Below, piece by piece: positions 35,360-44,760 of a stretch of 51,744 bases of DNA. The DNA is taken from positions 74,725-126,468 of the forward strand of contig LUZC01000012.1 of assembly GCA_001603505.1 (NCBI GenBank). Reading direction: 5' to 3'. The notes under the pieces were generated by a model that had not been told where the DNA came from, ran no database searches, and saw nothing but the letters and a program-made list of their open reading frames with translations. The position numbers and the translations under genes were made by a program. Each line of letters opens with the position of its first letter. The first letter of the stretch is position 1. Source of the stretch: Bacteroidales bacterium Bact_11. GTDB taxonomy: Bacteria > Bacteroidota > Bacteroidia > Bacteroidales > UBA932.

Positions 35360-36723
35360 TGCTGAATCGCCATCAGGCGGATATACTTCAGCACCATGTC
35401 GCACCAGACCGGATCGCCGGGCCTCTGGTAACGGCAATTGCCCTTCGGGTCGGGCGTAAAGATCGTCTCACCGTTGGGCGTAAGCGTCACCCAGCCACGT
35501 TCTGAAAGTTGATAAAACGCATCGCCTTCCACGGCATTGATGATGGCTTGCGGGTCCCACATTTTCTGGCCTGTGTTGCAGTTCAGGAACTGATATGTCC
35601 ACTTGATGGGATGCACGTCAGTCCAGTCCATATCGGAAATGACCAACTCCGGACGATAGTCTAGCGGGTCGCCCACTTCGCCGGGAGAGAACACCACATC
35701 CACCTCCTTCGGAAGCAATTCGAAAAAGGTCAGTGAGAAATTGATGGCTTGCTTGAAGTTGTAGTCGGGCTCCACCGCGTCGCCGAACACACCTCCCATG
35801 GCATAGATATCCTTCACCTTCGCACGGACCAGGTCCTTGCCGTTCAGCGGAGAGAATTCATCCGGACCGGACATCAGCAGGCGGGCCAGGGTCGTAACCA
35901 GGCCGATGGATGCAATGGTCACGGAATGATCCGGCTGCTCGGCAAGCAGCTTGCGGTACAATTTGTATCCTTCCATATAGGTGCCCTCATCGCCGACGGA
36001 GCGCTGGAACATCGGAACGCCATCGGGTGTACGGGCATAAGCCAGATTGTGGTAAGGAATCCATACATGAGTGACCTCCTGCCCGGCCGTCTCCAGGCCG
36101 ATGGGGATGTCGGGGTGGCCGTAGAAATTGTCGAGCACGTCGACGATGTCGGCGTTGGCCTTGCCCATCCGGTCAACGATCACACCGATCAGGTTGCAGC
36201 GTTTCATGTCCATGTAACGGTGGAGCATCATCAAGGCAAAGAGGTCGTCGGTCGAACTGCCCATGTCGCAATCGAGGATGATGCGGATGTCTTTCTGCTC
36301 ATAGTTGCTCCAAATTTCGATCCCCTTCGAGATATCATACAACGTATTCTGCTCGTTGTCACGCGCAAATTCCACTGCCGCTACCAGACTGTCCTCCGGA
36401 AACAGGCGCGTGCTGTCGAAATAGTATTTTCCGTTCTCGGGATTGTACCAGCCCCCGACAAAACCATTGTGCTCCCTAGCATGTTTAATGACCTTGGGAA
36501 GATCTTTCTTGTCGAAACTGTTCTGGGTCGCCAGATACGACACAGCCAGGCCCTCCGTGGGCTGTTGCAGCGTATTGATGTCGATGGTGAAGCCTTGGGG
36601 ATACATCTGACCCATTGCCCAGAGAATATTCACCAGGTCTTTGTCAGAGAAACGCTGCTGCGCGAAGCCGCTCAAGGAGAGGGTCATCAGCAGGGAAAGG
36701 AGCAGGAATCTGAATGATTTCAT
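35356..36723 (-). CDS. Secreted nucleoside hydrolase with an extra N-terminal domain
   Basis: 455 residues with a signal peptide (MKSFRFLLLSLLMTLSLSGF, cleavage near AQQ). The C-terminal part (about 145-455) is an inosine-uridine preferring nucleoside hydrolase: DCDMGSSTDD at 151-160 gives the calcium-binding DxDxxxDD cluster, ASIGLVTTLARLL follows the family TNxA/G region, and IYAMGGV is also typical. An unusual N-terminal domain (about 23-140) contains GFTIDINTLQQPTEGLAVSY, TQNSFDKKDLPKVIKHAREH and GFVGGWYNPENGKYYFDSTR. It resembles a domain of phage and plasmid-borne proteins in Bacteroidales and Firmicutes that reads TQNSFG...VGGW....YYFD. That fusion is odd. The enzyme would cleave N-ribosides in the periplasm. 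Confidence 0.85.
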   Translation of the reverse strand: MKSFRFLLLSLLMTLSLSGFAQQRFSDKDLVNILWAMGQMYPQGFTIDINTLQQPTEGLAVSYLATQNSFDKKDLPKVIKHAREHNGFVGGWYNPENGKYYFDSTRLFPEDSLVAAVEFARDNEQNTLYDISKGIEIWSNYEQKDIRIILDCDMGSSTDDLFALMMLHRYMDMKRCNLIGVIVDRMGKANADIVDVLDNFYGHPDIPIGLETAGQEVTHVWIPYHNLAYARTPDGVPMFQRSVGDEGTYMEGYKLYRKLLAEQPDHSVTIASIGLVTTLARLLMSGPDEFSPLNGKDLVRAKVKDIYAMGGVFGDAVEPDYNFKQAINFSLTFFELLPKEVDVVFSPGEVGDPLDYRPELVISDMDWTDVHPIKWTYQFLNCNTGQKMWDPQAIINAVEGDAFYQLSERGWVTLTPNGETIFTPDPKGNCRYQRPGDPVWCDMVLKYIRLMAIQH

Positions 36724-36781
36724 CGGTATCGGTTTATTTTCTTTAGCCTATGCGGATAACAAAGATACAAACTTACCGGAA

Positions 36782-37657
36782 TTATTGAAATATCTTGGTG
36801 TAGAAGTCTATGAGATAGTCCGACCAATTATACCATTCGTGCCCGCCCGGCGTGATGACTATCTGGTGCGGGTATCCCTTTTTTGTCAAGTTGTTGTCGA
36901 AAATCCGCATATGGGGATAGAAAAAGTCGGTCTTCCCGATATAGATGGCATAGAGGATGGGCGGATCGGCGAACTGACGTTCGAGTCTTCTCCACAGATG
37001 TCCATACACGTCGCGGTGGCCGATAGCCGCAAAGGTAGGGTGGTTATATGGAGAGAACAGGCCGACATATCCGAAAACGTCCGGATGACCGGCCGACAGA
37101 TAAATGGATTGGAGCGCGCCGCTCGACATGCCGGCAATAGCCCTGTCCCGCTTTTCAGGAACCGTGCGGTACAAACTGTCGATCCGCTGCACTACATCCT
37201 GACAGAAATAGCGTTCGGCCTCGCCGTCGAGCAGCCAGAAAGCACGCATGGCATTCAGGGCATGGCCGTTCTTGTAGTCATCATCTCCGTAATAGTTGTT
37301 CATATTCGGCAACACCAGGATGAAATCCTTCGCCTGGGAGAGCCTCCGGAGCGAATCGAGGCTGTGAAAGGCGTCGCCATAGTCGATCCAGGTCACCTCG
37401 TTGCCACGTGCCCCATGCAGCAGGTACATCACCGGATAGCGGCGGAGGCTGTCGGAATAATAGGAGGCCGGCAGGTACACCACCAGCCGCCGCACAGACA
37501 GGTCGGGTTCGGAACTCTCGTAGGTCACGGCTTCAAGGATCCCGTCGTAGCCGGAGCGCGCGAGAATTTCGCTCGTTTCCGGTCCCTGTGCATAGCGGGC
37601 AGCAGCACACGACGAGGCCACAAGCAGCAGCGACAGATAGAGGAGAATCCGCTTCAT
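36782..37657 (-). CDS. Esterase-D/Fes-like alpha/beta-hydrolase lipoprotein
   Basis: 291 residues with a lipoprotein-like signal (MKRILLYLSLLLVASSC). The esterase fold is recognisable: RRLVVYLPASYY, then YPVMYLLHGARGNEVTWIDY (oxyanion region HG), and the nucleophile elbow GMSSG at 176-180 with Ser178. The final His is likely in PGGHEWYNWSDYL. The family (PF00756) includes feruloyl esterases, enterobactin esterases and mycolyl transferases; in gut Bacteroidota the genes often serve hemicellulose breakdown. The start overlaps the stop of the glycosyltransferase gene by four bases (ATGA), so translation is coupled. Confidence 0.9.
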   Translation of the reverse strand: MKRILLYLSLLLVASSCAAARYAQGPETSEILARSGYDGILEAVTYESSEPDLSVRRLVVYLPASYYSDSLRRYPVMYLLHGARGNEVTWIDYGDAFHSLDSLRRLSQAKDFILVLPNMNNYYGDDDYKNGHALNAMRAFWLLDGEAERYFCQDVVQRIDSLYRTVPEKRDRAIAGMSSGALQSIYLSAGHPDVFGYVGLFSPYNHPTFAAIGHRDVYGHLWRRLERQFADPPILYAIYIGKTDFFYPHMRIFDNNLTKKGYPHQIVITPGGHEWYNWSDYLIDFYTKIFQ

Positions 37658-38802
37658 CGCTTTTCAAGGGCAAGTTGAAACATTTCTACCAGGGACTTGA
37701 CAGAATCTTCCAAAGCATAGCGACGGGCGGCCTTGGCATAACGTACCGACATTGCATTCCGCTCTTCCGGATGCTCGATCCACCAGTCGATCCGCTGGGC
37801 CAAAGCACGGCTGTCGCAAGCCGGATACAGGCTTTCCGGACAAAGGGCAAATTGGGACGTTCCAATCAAGTCCCCCTCTCCGATAATGGGGACGAGGCCT
37901 TCACGGGTTGCTTCCAGACAGGAAAGGCCCTCCACCTCCACCCAGGCGCAATGCACATAGAGATAGCTTTTCCGGGCCAGGCCAGACAGCTGTTCGGCCG
38001 TATAAAAACCGAAAGAGGGTACATGTCTCAGGACGGCCTGCCGGTACAGACGCTCGGCCATTCTCTGATATTTCCTGGCTTTGGGACCGCTGCCTGCGAA
38101 AGAAAGGCGGATCCGGTCGGCATATCGGCTATATTGCATCGCCTTCAGGAGCGTTTCCTGCGACTTTTCTTTTGCAAGCCGGCCGATGCAGAGAATGTCG
38201 ACCTCCGGTTCGGGCTGCACGGGTGCAGGCCTGAACGGATCTTCAGGCAACCGGATTCCATTGGAGATGACATGCAGGCGCGCACGGGTGTCGTAGGACT
38301 GAAGATAACGCATCACTTCGGACGTAGGACACTGGACATCGGAACAGTGATTGAAGATACTTCGCACCCAAAAGCGGGATAGCAGCCAGCTGAGGAGATT
38401 CTTCTTGGGCAGACCCAAGTTAGCCGTGATATTATGGGGATACAGATGGCAGGTGGCCGTGCAGACCTTTCCTTGCCTGTCGGCCATGCGGCGGACGACC
38501 CGTTCCAGGAGAAAACACTCTTCAAAATGCACGACGTCGGCCCACTCGACAGCCTCGCGGATGACCTTGCGCTCAATGCGTGCATAGCAGAACCCGTTGG
38601 AGCGGATGATGGGCTCGAACAAGGGTATCTTCATGTGACGCAATGGAAAATCAGGCTGTGGCCCGTCGGGATCGGGATTCGAAGCGGACATCAAGCGGAC
38701 ATCCATCCCATATTCACGCAGGTTCCTGACGGTATTCAACACCGAAGCGCTCAATCCATTGCCGCGGATGTATGCGTTATTACAGACAAAAAGGACTCTC
38801 AT
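37654..38802 (-). CDS. Glycosyltransferase family 4 (GT-B)
   Basis: 382 residues. The N-terminus MRVLFVCNNAYIRGNGLSAS and TVRNLREYGMDVRLMSASNP is a typical GT4 opening with a G-loop and N-domain strand. The C-terminal domain shows VDILCIGRLAKEKSQETLLK and YVHCAWVEVEGLSCLEATRE, where EGLSCLEA is the EX7E-like donor-binding motif, followed by GLVPIIGEGDLIGTS. It transfers an activated sugar, probably in cell-surface glycan synthesis; donor and acceptor are unknown. No membrane helix is seen. The gene is 68 bp after the thioredoxin gene and overlaps the esterase start by four bases. Confidence 0.92.
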   Translation of the reverse strand: MRVLFVCNNAYIRGNGLSASVLNTVRNLREYGMDVRLMSASNPDPDGPQPDFPLRHMKIPLFEPIIRSNGFCYARIERKVIREAVEWADVVHFEECFLLERVVRRMADRQGKVCTATCHLYPHNITANLGLPKKNLLSWLLSRFWVRSIFNHCSDVQCPTSEVMRYLQSYDTRARLHVISNGIRLPEDPFRPAPVQPEPEVDILCIGRLAKEKSQETLLKAMQYSRYADRIRLSFAGSGPKARKYQRMAERLYRQAVLRHVPSFGFYTAEQLSGLARKSYLYVHCAWVEVEGLSCLEATREGLVPIIGEGDLIGTSQFALCPESLYPACDSRALAQRIDWWIEHPEERNAMSVRYAKAARRYALEDSVKSLVEMFQLALEKR

Positions 38803-38870
38803 TAATCAAAAAAAAGCGCGCAATAATACGGCTTTTTTTTGGTTTTTCCAGCAAATTTCCGATTAATACG

Positions 38871-39350
38871 CTACTTCACGAGGGACTCCAGATAGGTGTA
38901 GAAAGCCGGATCCTCTCCGAGAAAGATTTTAACGATATTGCCTTTGGGGTCAAGGATCATCTTCGTGGGGAATCCCTGAATCTCATAGACCTTCACCAGG
39001 TCATTGGCAGCAGGGTTCAGCACACTGATCCATGGAAGCTCGTACTTCGCCGTGGCGGTTTTCCACTTTTCTTCGGTATCGCGGCATGCGATGCCGACAA
39101 ATTCAATCCTGCCCTTATGCTTGGCGTAAGCCGCTTTCATGTCAGGGAATCCCTTAATGCACCATTTGCACCAGCTGCCCCAGAAGTCAAGCACCACATA
39201 CTTGCCTTGAAGCGAAGAGAGCGTAAAGACCGTGCCGTCCACCTTCATGGCGGAGAAATCGGGGGCCTTCGTGCCCTCCACAACGGTTTGCGCACAGGCT
39301 GCCGTCGCCAATGTCGCAGCAATCAGGCAGCAGAAAAGCATTTTTTTCAT
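38871..39350 (-). CDS. TlpA/ResA-like periplasmic thioredoxin
   Basis: 159 residues with a signal peptide (MKKMLFCCLIAATLATAACA, cleavage near residue 20). The thioredoxin fold is typical of TlpA/ResA proteins: GTKAPDFSAMKVDG, VVLDFWGSWCKWCIKGFP with the redox pair Cys61 and Cys64 (CKWC), VKVYEIQGFPTKMILDPKGN with the cis-proline region, and a last helix. It lies 24 bp downstream of dsbD. DsbD normally passes reducing power from the cytoplasm to periplasmic thioredoxins of this kind, so the two genes likely work together. Confidence 0.93.
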   Translation of the reverse strand: MKKMLFCCLIAATLATAACAQTVVEGTKAPDFSAMKVDGTVFTLSSLQGKYVVLDFWGSWCKWCIKGFPDMKAAYAKHKGRIEFVGIACRDTEEKWKTATAKYELPWISVLNPAANDLVKVYEIQGFPTKMILDPKGNIVKIFLGEDPAFYTYLESLVK

Positions 39351-39374
39351 AATGGAATATCTTTCAAGCAATTC

Positions 39375-41390
39375 TTATTCCAGGCCTTTCTCCAGAAAAG
39401 CCACGTACTGGTCCACGTCCAAATTGTAGCTGCGTGCCGGCACTTTGTTTTTCTCGGTCACTGGATCGAGGATGACATAGTAGGGCTGCGCATTCACGTG
39501 GTATCGCTTCATCATGAAGTAGGAGTTGATCTTTCCCAGGCTCTTGAGCACCTTCCCGTCTTCAGTCGTAACCCAGTCTTCCTTATCGAGGATCTTCTTG
39601 TCATCGCCGTAAAGCGAGCATACCACATATTCATTCTTCATGAGTTTCAGCACACGGGGATCGCTCCACACGCGCGATTCCATCTCCCGACAGTTCACGC
39701 AGCCGTGGCCCGTGAAGTCGAGCAGCATGGGTTTGCCGACCTTCGCCGCGTAAGCGCGGGCCTCTTCGTAATCGAAAAAAGCAGGGATACCGTAGGGCAT
39801 GTGCAGGAAGTCGGCATATTTGCGCGTGGCAGGAACCCCGCCTTCATCCTGCTGCCCCACCACATATGTAGTTCCGCCATGTTGCGCCGGATCGAGTACG
39901 AAATCCTGCGTCGTGATGGGCGGCAGATAGCCCGACAGGGCCTTCAGCGGCGCACCCCACATACCAGGCAGCATATACACCACAAAGGTAAAGTCGATGA
40001 TAACCAAGACCAGCCGGAACACGCTCAGGTGCTTGACGGGGCTGTCGTAGGCGAACTGAATCTTGCCCAGCAGATAGAGTCCCAGCAACGTGAAGACCAC
40101 GATCCAGATAGCCAGATACACCTCGCGGTCGAGCAAGCCCCAGTGATAGGTCTGGTCGGCTACGCTCAGGAACTTGAAGCCCAGCGCCACCTCGATGAAG
40201 CCCAGCACCACCTTGACGCTGTTGAGCCAGCCGCCGCTCTTCGGAAGCTTGTCGAGGAGGCTCGGCGCGAAGGCCAGCAACGTGAAAGGAAGGGCGAATG
40301 CGATCGAGAAGGCCAGCATCGTGATGATCGGCTCCCAGAACTGTCCCCCTTGCGTGCTTTTGATCAGCACCGAGCCCACGATCGGGCCCGTGCAGGAGAA
40401 CGACACCAGCACCAGGGTCAGCGCCACGAAAAAAACGCCGCCCAGGCCTCCCCTGTTCGATTTTTCATCCGACTTGTTGAGCCAGGAACTCGGCAGCGTA
40501 ATCTCGAACGCGCCGAAGAACGAGGCGGCAAAGAGCATGAAAATCAGGAAGAAGATGATGTTGGGCAGCCAGTGAGTAGCCAGCCAGTTGAAGATGTCGG
40601 CCGTGACGGCTTCACCGCCCGCGAAATAAGTGATCAGGATGATGACCGCGATGGGAATGGTGTAGAGGCCCACGATCGACAGGCCGAACACCGAGGCCAG
40701 CCAGCGGCCGCGGCCCTTGTTCTTTTCCTCTCCTTCTTCGGTCTGGTTCTGCTTCAAGAAGAAGCTCACCGTCATCGGGACCATCGGGAACACGCAAGGT
40801 GTGAGCAGGGCCACGAAACCCCAGGCGATGGCCTCGAGGATGAGGCCCCAGACGGACTTGCCTTCGCCGGGCGCGGCAGCGTTCAGATCGTCGCCAGCAT
40901 CAATTTCTGTCCCCGCGAGGACAGGAAGCCCCTCTCCCGCGGGCAGATCCACTGTCATCGTGACATCGTCCGGCGGAATGCAGTTCTCGTCGTTGCAGGC
41001 CTGCCACTCAACGGTGACGGGCACGCGGACTTCATTGCCCTGCAGCAGTTCCACCTTCTGTATCAGGACCACCGGGCTGTCGCACGTGCCGATCTCGATG
41101 CCGAAAACGTCGTCGAAGGCCTTCTGAACCTTTGAAGCGATATACGGCTCGCCCACCAGTTTCACCTTGTCACCCGCCTCGACCGACAGGATCGTGCCGT
41201 TGGGACCGTCGGAGCCATAGTCTGTCAGGTCGTAGATGTGCCAGTCGCCGACAATCGTGCCCGTTGCTCGGATTTCATAGATATTACCCTCCACCTGGAC
41301 GGCCTCGGCCTTCCAGGAGACAGGTTGCTGCTGCGCCAACGCCGGTACCGCCAGCAGCAGGGTCAAAAAGAGAAGTCTGAATCGCTTCAT
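39375..41390 (-). CDS. dsbD: Thiol:disulfide interchange protein DsbD
   Basis: 671 residues, longer than E. coli DsbD (about 565). A signal peptide (MKRFRLLFLTLLLAVPALAQ) precedes the N-terminal periplasmic domain with Cys132 and Cys137 in WQACNDENCIPP. Eight or so membrane helices follow (about 175-470), with LLTPCVFPMVPM holding Cys199 and VSFSCTGPIVGS holding Cys333, the pair that moves electrons across the membrane. The C-terminal thioredoxin-like domain has GHGCVNCREM with Cys564 and Cys567. All three cysteine pairs of the cascade are present. It sits between a secreted protein of unknown function and the TlpA-like thioredoxin. Confidence 0.95.
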   Translation of the reverse strand: MKRFRLLFLTLLLAVPALAQQQPVSWKAEAVQVEGNIYEIRATGTIVGDWHIYDLTDYGSDGPNGTILSVEAGDKVKLVGEPYIASKVQKAFDDVFGIEIGTCDSPVVLIQKVELLQGNEVRVPVTVEWQACNDENCIPPDDVTMTVDLPAGEGLPVLAGTEIDAGDDLNAAAPGEGKSVWGLILEAIAWGFVALLTPCVFPMVPMTVSFFLKQNQTEEGEEKNKGRGRWLASVFGLSIVGLYTIPIAVIILITYFAGGEAVTADIFNWLATHWLPNIIFFLIFMLFAASFFGAFEITLPSSWLNKSDEKSNRGGLGGVFFVALTLVLVSFSCTGPIVGSVLIKSTQGGQFWEPIITMLAFSIAFALPFTLLAFAPSLLDKLPKSGGWLNSVKVVLGFIEVALGFKFLSVADQTYHWGLLDREVYLAIWIVVFTLLGLYLLGKIQFAYDSPVKHLSVFRLVLVIIDFTFVVYMLPGMWGAPLKALSGYLPPITTQDFVLDPAQHGGTTYVVGQQDEGGVPATRKYADFLHMPYGIPAFFDYEEARAYAAKVGKPMLLDFTGHGCVNCREMESRVWSDPRVLKLMKNEYVVCSLYGDDKKILDKEDWVTTEDGKVLKSLGKINSYFMMKRYHVNAQPYYVILDPVTEKNKVPARSYNLDVDQYVAFLEKGLE

Positions 41391-41405
41391 ACGACAGATA
41401 TCCGG

Positions 41406-42386
41406 CTACTTGATATAGAACGGGCTGCCTGTGCCTGTGCCGCCTTTGCGCAGGGGGCCGTACTTGCCATTGCCCTGGTAGTCTTCTGTCCACATGCGGG
41501 AATAACACTGGAGGCCGTTCTCATCCTTGTAGATGTAGTAGCCATAGATATTGCGGTTGACAGGAACCGCACCGTTCATCTTCACGTCCCACTGGCTGCT
41601 GGTGATGATAACATCCACCACGTCGGGATCGTCGGCCTTGGCCACGGCCAGTGCCGCAGCCTTCATCGAGCCGTGCAGGCTGCCTGCGGCAGGACGGGGC
41701 TTGCGCTCGATGTTCGCGGCCGTATTGCCCTCGCAAGCCTTCTCCACAGCCGTGGCGTACAGGCCGCAGATGTCGTACATGGCACCGATGTTGGGATCGT
41801 AGTTCATCGTGTCGGTCTTCATCACGTCGCGCAGACCGTATGTGAGTTCCTGGAACTTGCGCATACGCACGGCGGCGTCCTTTGCGACAGCCAGATCTTC
41901 GGCGTCAAGGAAAACACCGTCACCTTCCCTCGTAACGAACAGGAACTTGCCATCCTTTTGCGTGACGAAGTAACCGATTCCGCCTCCCCCGCGACGGGTA
42001 ATGAGATAATAGGCCCTGGAGTCATCGACGGTTCCGTCGTACGATACCCACACATTGTTTATGTTCACGTTCACGATGGTGTTCATCTCATAGAGGTAGC
42101 GCAGGAAATTCTGGTTCTCCTGATAAGCCTGATCGCTTTGTTCATCGTAGTTGCTGATATGGCTAAGGTTACTCTTGTAACGGGCAAGGTACGCATCGCG
42201 CAACTGGACGATTTCAGCATCGCTTACGTCGGCAATTCCGTAAAGAAACGCACGCACATCTTTTCCATTGTATTCTCCGCCTCTCATAGGCCAGGGAATC
42301 TGGCCGCCCGGTTGTGCGCTGGCAGGTTGAACAGCCATCAGCATCATGACAAACGCCATTGTCAGCATCTTAATTGTTGTTTTCAT
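41406..42386 (-). CDS. Secreted protein of unknown function
   Basis: 326 residues with a signal peptide (MKTTIKMLTMAFVMMLMAVQ, cleavage near SAQP). I do not recognise a family. A helical N-terminal half (about 35-115, many charged residues such as IVQLRDAYLARYKSNLSHI) is followed by strands with VNVNINNVWVSYDGTV and YYLITRRGGGGIGYFVTQKD. The C-terminal part has IITSSQWDVKMNGAVPVNRN and ends KGGTGTGSPFYIK. Only two cysteines (ICG and KACEG) and one LQCYS occur in the mature protein. It is the first gene of an operon with dsbD (15 bp gap) and the thioredoxin, behind a good promoter, so a redox-linked envelope role is possible; this is inference from position. Confidence 0.7.
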   Translation of the reverse strand: MKTTIKMLTMAFVMMLMAVQPASAQPGGQIPWPMRGGEYNGKDVRAFLYGIADVSDAEIVQLRDAYLARYKSNLSHISNYDEQSDQAYQENQNFLRYLYEMNTIVNVNINNVWVSYDGTVDDSRAYYLITRRGGGGIGYFVTQKDGKFLFVTREGDGVFLDAEDLAVAKDAAVRMRKFQELTYGLRDVMKTDTMNYDPNIGAMYDICGLYATAVEKACEGNTAANIERKPRPAAGSLHGSMKAAALAVAKADDPDVVDVIITSSQWDVKMNGAVPVNRNIYGYYIYKDENGLQCYSRMWTEDYQGNGKYGPLRKGGTGTGSPFYIK

Positions 42387-42411
42387 TGTTTCGGAGATAA
42401 AGAAGTTTTGT

Positions 42412-42443
42412 CAAATATAGCATTATTTTCCGTCCTTTGCAAA
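42412..42443 (-). promoter_or_regulatory. Bacteroidota-type promoter (-33 and -7) of the dsbD operon
   Basis: On the minus strand TTTG (42443-42440) is followed after 20 bp by TATATTTG (42419-42412), matching the TTTG/TAnnTTTG promoter with correct spacing. The start codon of the secreted-protein gene lies 25 bp downstream. This is the clearest full promoter in the window. Confidence 0.75.
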
Positions 42444-42474
42444 AAGGCGCTTTTTTAGCGATATTTGCGGGATA

Positions 42475-44760
42475 ATGATGCCGATGAAAGAGATGAAGAA
42501 CTATAACAGCATCCGCATCCGCGGGGCGCGGGAGAACAACCTGCGCAACCTGTCGCTCGACCTGCCGAAATACCAGGTCACCGTCTTTACGGGCGTGTCG
42601 GGCTCCGGCAAAAGTTCGCTGGTGATGGACACCATCGCCGCCAAGAGCCGACGCGAACTCAACGATACATTCCCCACTTTCGTACAACAATATCTCCCGA
42701 AATACGGCCGCCCCAAGGTCGACAGCATAGAAGGCCTGCCCATCGCCATCGTCATCAACCAGAAGAAGCCCGCGCAGAACTCCCGTTCCACGGTCGGCAC
42801 CTATACCGACATTTATGCGCTGCTGCGCCTCCTCTTCTCGCGCGTTGGCGAGCCGTTCGTAGGCTATTCCGACAGCTTCAGCTTCAACCACCCGCAGGGC
42901 AGCTGCCCTCGCTGCGCCGGCCTGGGCGAAATCCGAGAACTCGACATCCACAAGCTCGTGGATTTCGACAAGAGCCTCAACGACGAGGATACCATCCACT
43001 ACATCGCCTTCGGTAAGGGCGGCTGGCGCTGGATCCGCTACGCGCACAGCGGCCTGTTCGACCTCGACAAAAAGATCCGCGACTATTCGCCCGAAGAACT
43101 CGACCTTTTCCTCAACAGCCCGCAGATCCGCCTGAAGAACCCGCCGAAGAACTGGCCCAAGACCGCCAAGTATGAGGGCTTGATCCCGCGCATGTACCGC
43201 AGCATCATCAACTCCGAGGAAGGCCTGCTGCACGCCGCTGTGCTCAACCCGATGCTCACGATGGGTACCTGCCCGGACTGCGGGGGCACACGCCTCAACC
43301 CCAAGGTGCTGACCTGCAAGATCGAGGGGCGCAACATCGCGGAGGTCTGCGCCATGAGCGTCACACGGCTCAACGCGTGGGTGCGGGGTCTCTCCAGTCC
43401 GCTGGCGACCGACCTGAAAGAGGCTATCGGGGCGCGGCTTACGGCCCTGGAGGAGATCGGCCTCGGCTATCTGTCGATGAGCCGTCCGCTTGGCACGCTC
43501 TCGGGCGGCGAGGCGCAGCGTTGCAAGATCGCCAAATACATCAATTCGTCGCTTTCCGACGTGCTCTATATCCTCGACGAGCCCAGTGTGGGCCTGCATC
43601 CGCGTGACATTGAGCGGCTCAAGCGTTCGGTGCTGCGGCTGCGCGACGCGGGCAATACCGTGCTGCTGGTGGAGCATCATCCCGAAATGATCCGCATCGC
43701 CGACCACATCGTGGACCTTGGGCCAGGGCCCGGCATTGACGGCGGCCGCATCCTGTTCGAGGGATCCTGGCCCCAACTGCTGCAGAGCGACACGGCCACG
43801 GGGCATCTGGTCGAAGAACGGCTGCCATTCAAGGCAGCGCCGCGGACAGGTTTCGGCTCCTTCCGGGTGGAGCACGCCACGCTGAACAACCTGCGCGACC
43901 TCTCCGTCGATTTCCCGCTGGGCGTTTTCGGCGTAGTGGCCGGAGTGGCAGGCTCGGGCAAGAGTTCGCTGATGGAGTGCTTCCGGCAGCAGTTCCCGCA
44001 GCCGGACGAAATCATCTACATCAGCCAGAAGAATATCGGCGTGAGCCTGCGTTCCACCCCCGGAACCTATATGGACGTGGCGGGCGACATCCGCAAGGCC
44101 TTTGCAAGGGCACACAAGATGAAGGAAGCGTATTTCACCTTCAACGGCGATGGCGCCTGCCCGGTCTGCGGCGGACGTGGCGTGATCGTGTCGGAAATGG
44201 CCTTCATGGACGCTATCGAGACCACCTGCGAGGCCTGCGGCGGCCTGCGCTACCGCGAAGAGGCCCTGCGCTATACGCTCACCAGCCCGACAACGGGCGA
44301 GACACTCAACATCGCAGAGGCCATGGACCTGTCGGTACGGCTGGCCTCTCGGTTCTTCGCGGGAACCATCATCGAACAAAAACTCAGGCCGCTGGTGGAC
44401 GTGGGTCTCCAGTACCTTCATCTGAACCAGGCACTCTCGACACTTTCAGGCGGAGAGTTGCAGCGGCTGAAACTGGCGTCATACCTGAGCGAGAAAGGCC
44501 GCATCTTCATCGTGGACGAACCCACCGACGGCCTGCACATCCAAGACATCCGCCACATCATCCAGCTGTTCGATTCGCTGGTGGACCAGGGCAACACGGT
44601 CTATATGATCGAGCATAATCTCGACGTGATCCGCAGCGCCGACTTCGTGCTGGAACTCGGTCCCGGCGCCGGCGAAAACGGCGGAACGGTGCTCTACGCC
44701 GGAAAGCCGGCCGATATGGCCGCATGCCCCGACTCCGTTACGGCGGCCTTTATTTCATGA
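42475..44760 (+). CDS. UvrA2-like excinuclease-family ATPase (short form)
   Basis: 761 residues, against about 940 for canonical UvrA. Two UvrA-type ABC modules are present. The first has P-loop GVSGSGKSSL near residue 40, a zinc finger including CPRCAGLGE, CPDCGGTRLNP, the signature LSGGEAQRCKIAKY and Walker B LYILDEPSVGLH. The second has P-loop GVAGSGKSSL, CPVCGGRG and CEACGGLR for the zinc finger, LSGGELQRLKLASYL and IFIVDEPTDGLH. The part between the first P-loop and CPDCGG is short, so the UvrB-binding and insertion domains are probably missing, as in UvrA2/DrrC-type proteins of drug tolerance or repair. The start is ambiguous among ATGs at 42475, 42478 and 42484. Confidence 0.88.
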   Translation: MMPMKEMKNYNSIRIRGARENNLRNLSLDLPKYQVTVFTGVSGSGKSSLVMDTIAAKSRRELNDTFPTFVQQYLPKYGRPKVDSIEGLPIAIVINQKKPAQNSRSTVGTYTDIYALLRLLFSRVGEPFVGYSDSFSFNHPQGSCPRCAGLGEIRELDIHKLVDFDKSLNDEDTIHYIAFGKGGWRWIRYAHSGLFDLDKKIRDYSPEELDLFLNSPQIRLKNPPKNWPKTAKYEGLIPRMYRSIINSEEGLLHAAVLNPMLTMGTCPDCGGTRLNPKVLTCKIEGRNIAEVCAMSVTRLNAWVRGLSSPLATDLKEAIGARLTALEEIGLGYLSMSRPLGTLSGGEAQRCKIAKYINSSLSDVLYILDEPSVGLHPRDIERLKRSVLRLRDAGNTVLLVEHHPEMIRIADHIVDLGPGPGIDGGRILFEGSWPQLLQSDTATGHLVEERLPFKAAPRTGFGSFRVEHATLNNLRDLSVDFPLGVFGVVAGVAGSGKSSLMECFRQQFPQPDEIIYISQKNIGVSLRSTPGTYMDVAGDIRKAFARAHKMKEAYFTFNGDGACPVCGGRGVIVSEMAFMDAIETTCEACGGLRYREEALRYTLTSPTTGETLNIAEAMDLSVRLASRFFAGTIIEQKLRPLVDVGLQYLHLNQALSTLSGGELQRLKLASYLSEKGRIFIVDEPTDGLHIQDIRHIIQLFDSLVDQGNTVYMIEHNLDVIRSADFVLELGPGAGENGGTVLYAGKPADMAACPDSVTAAFIS

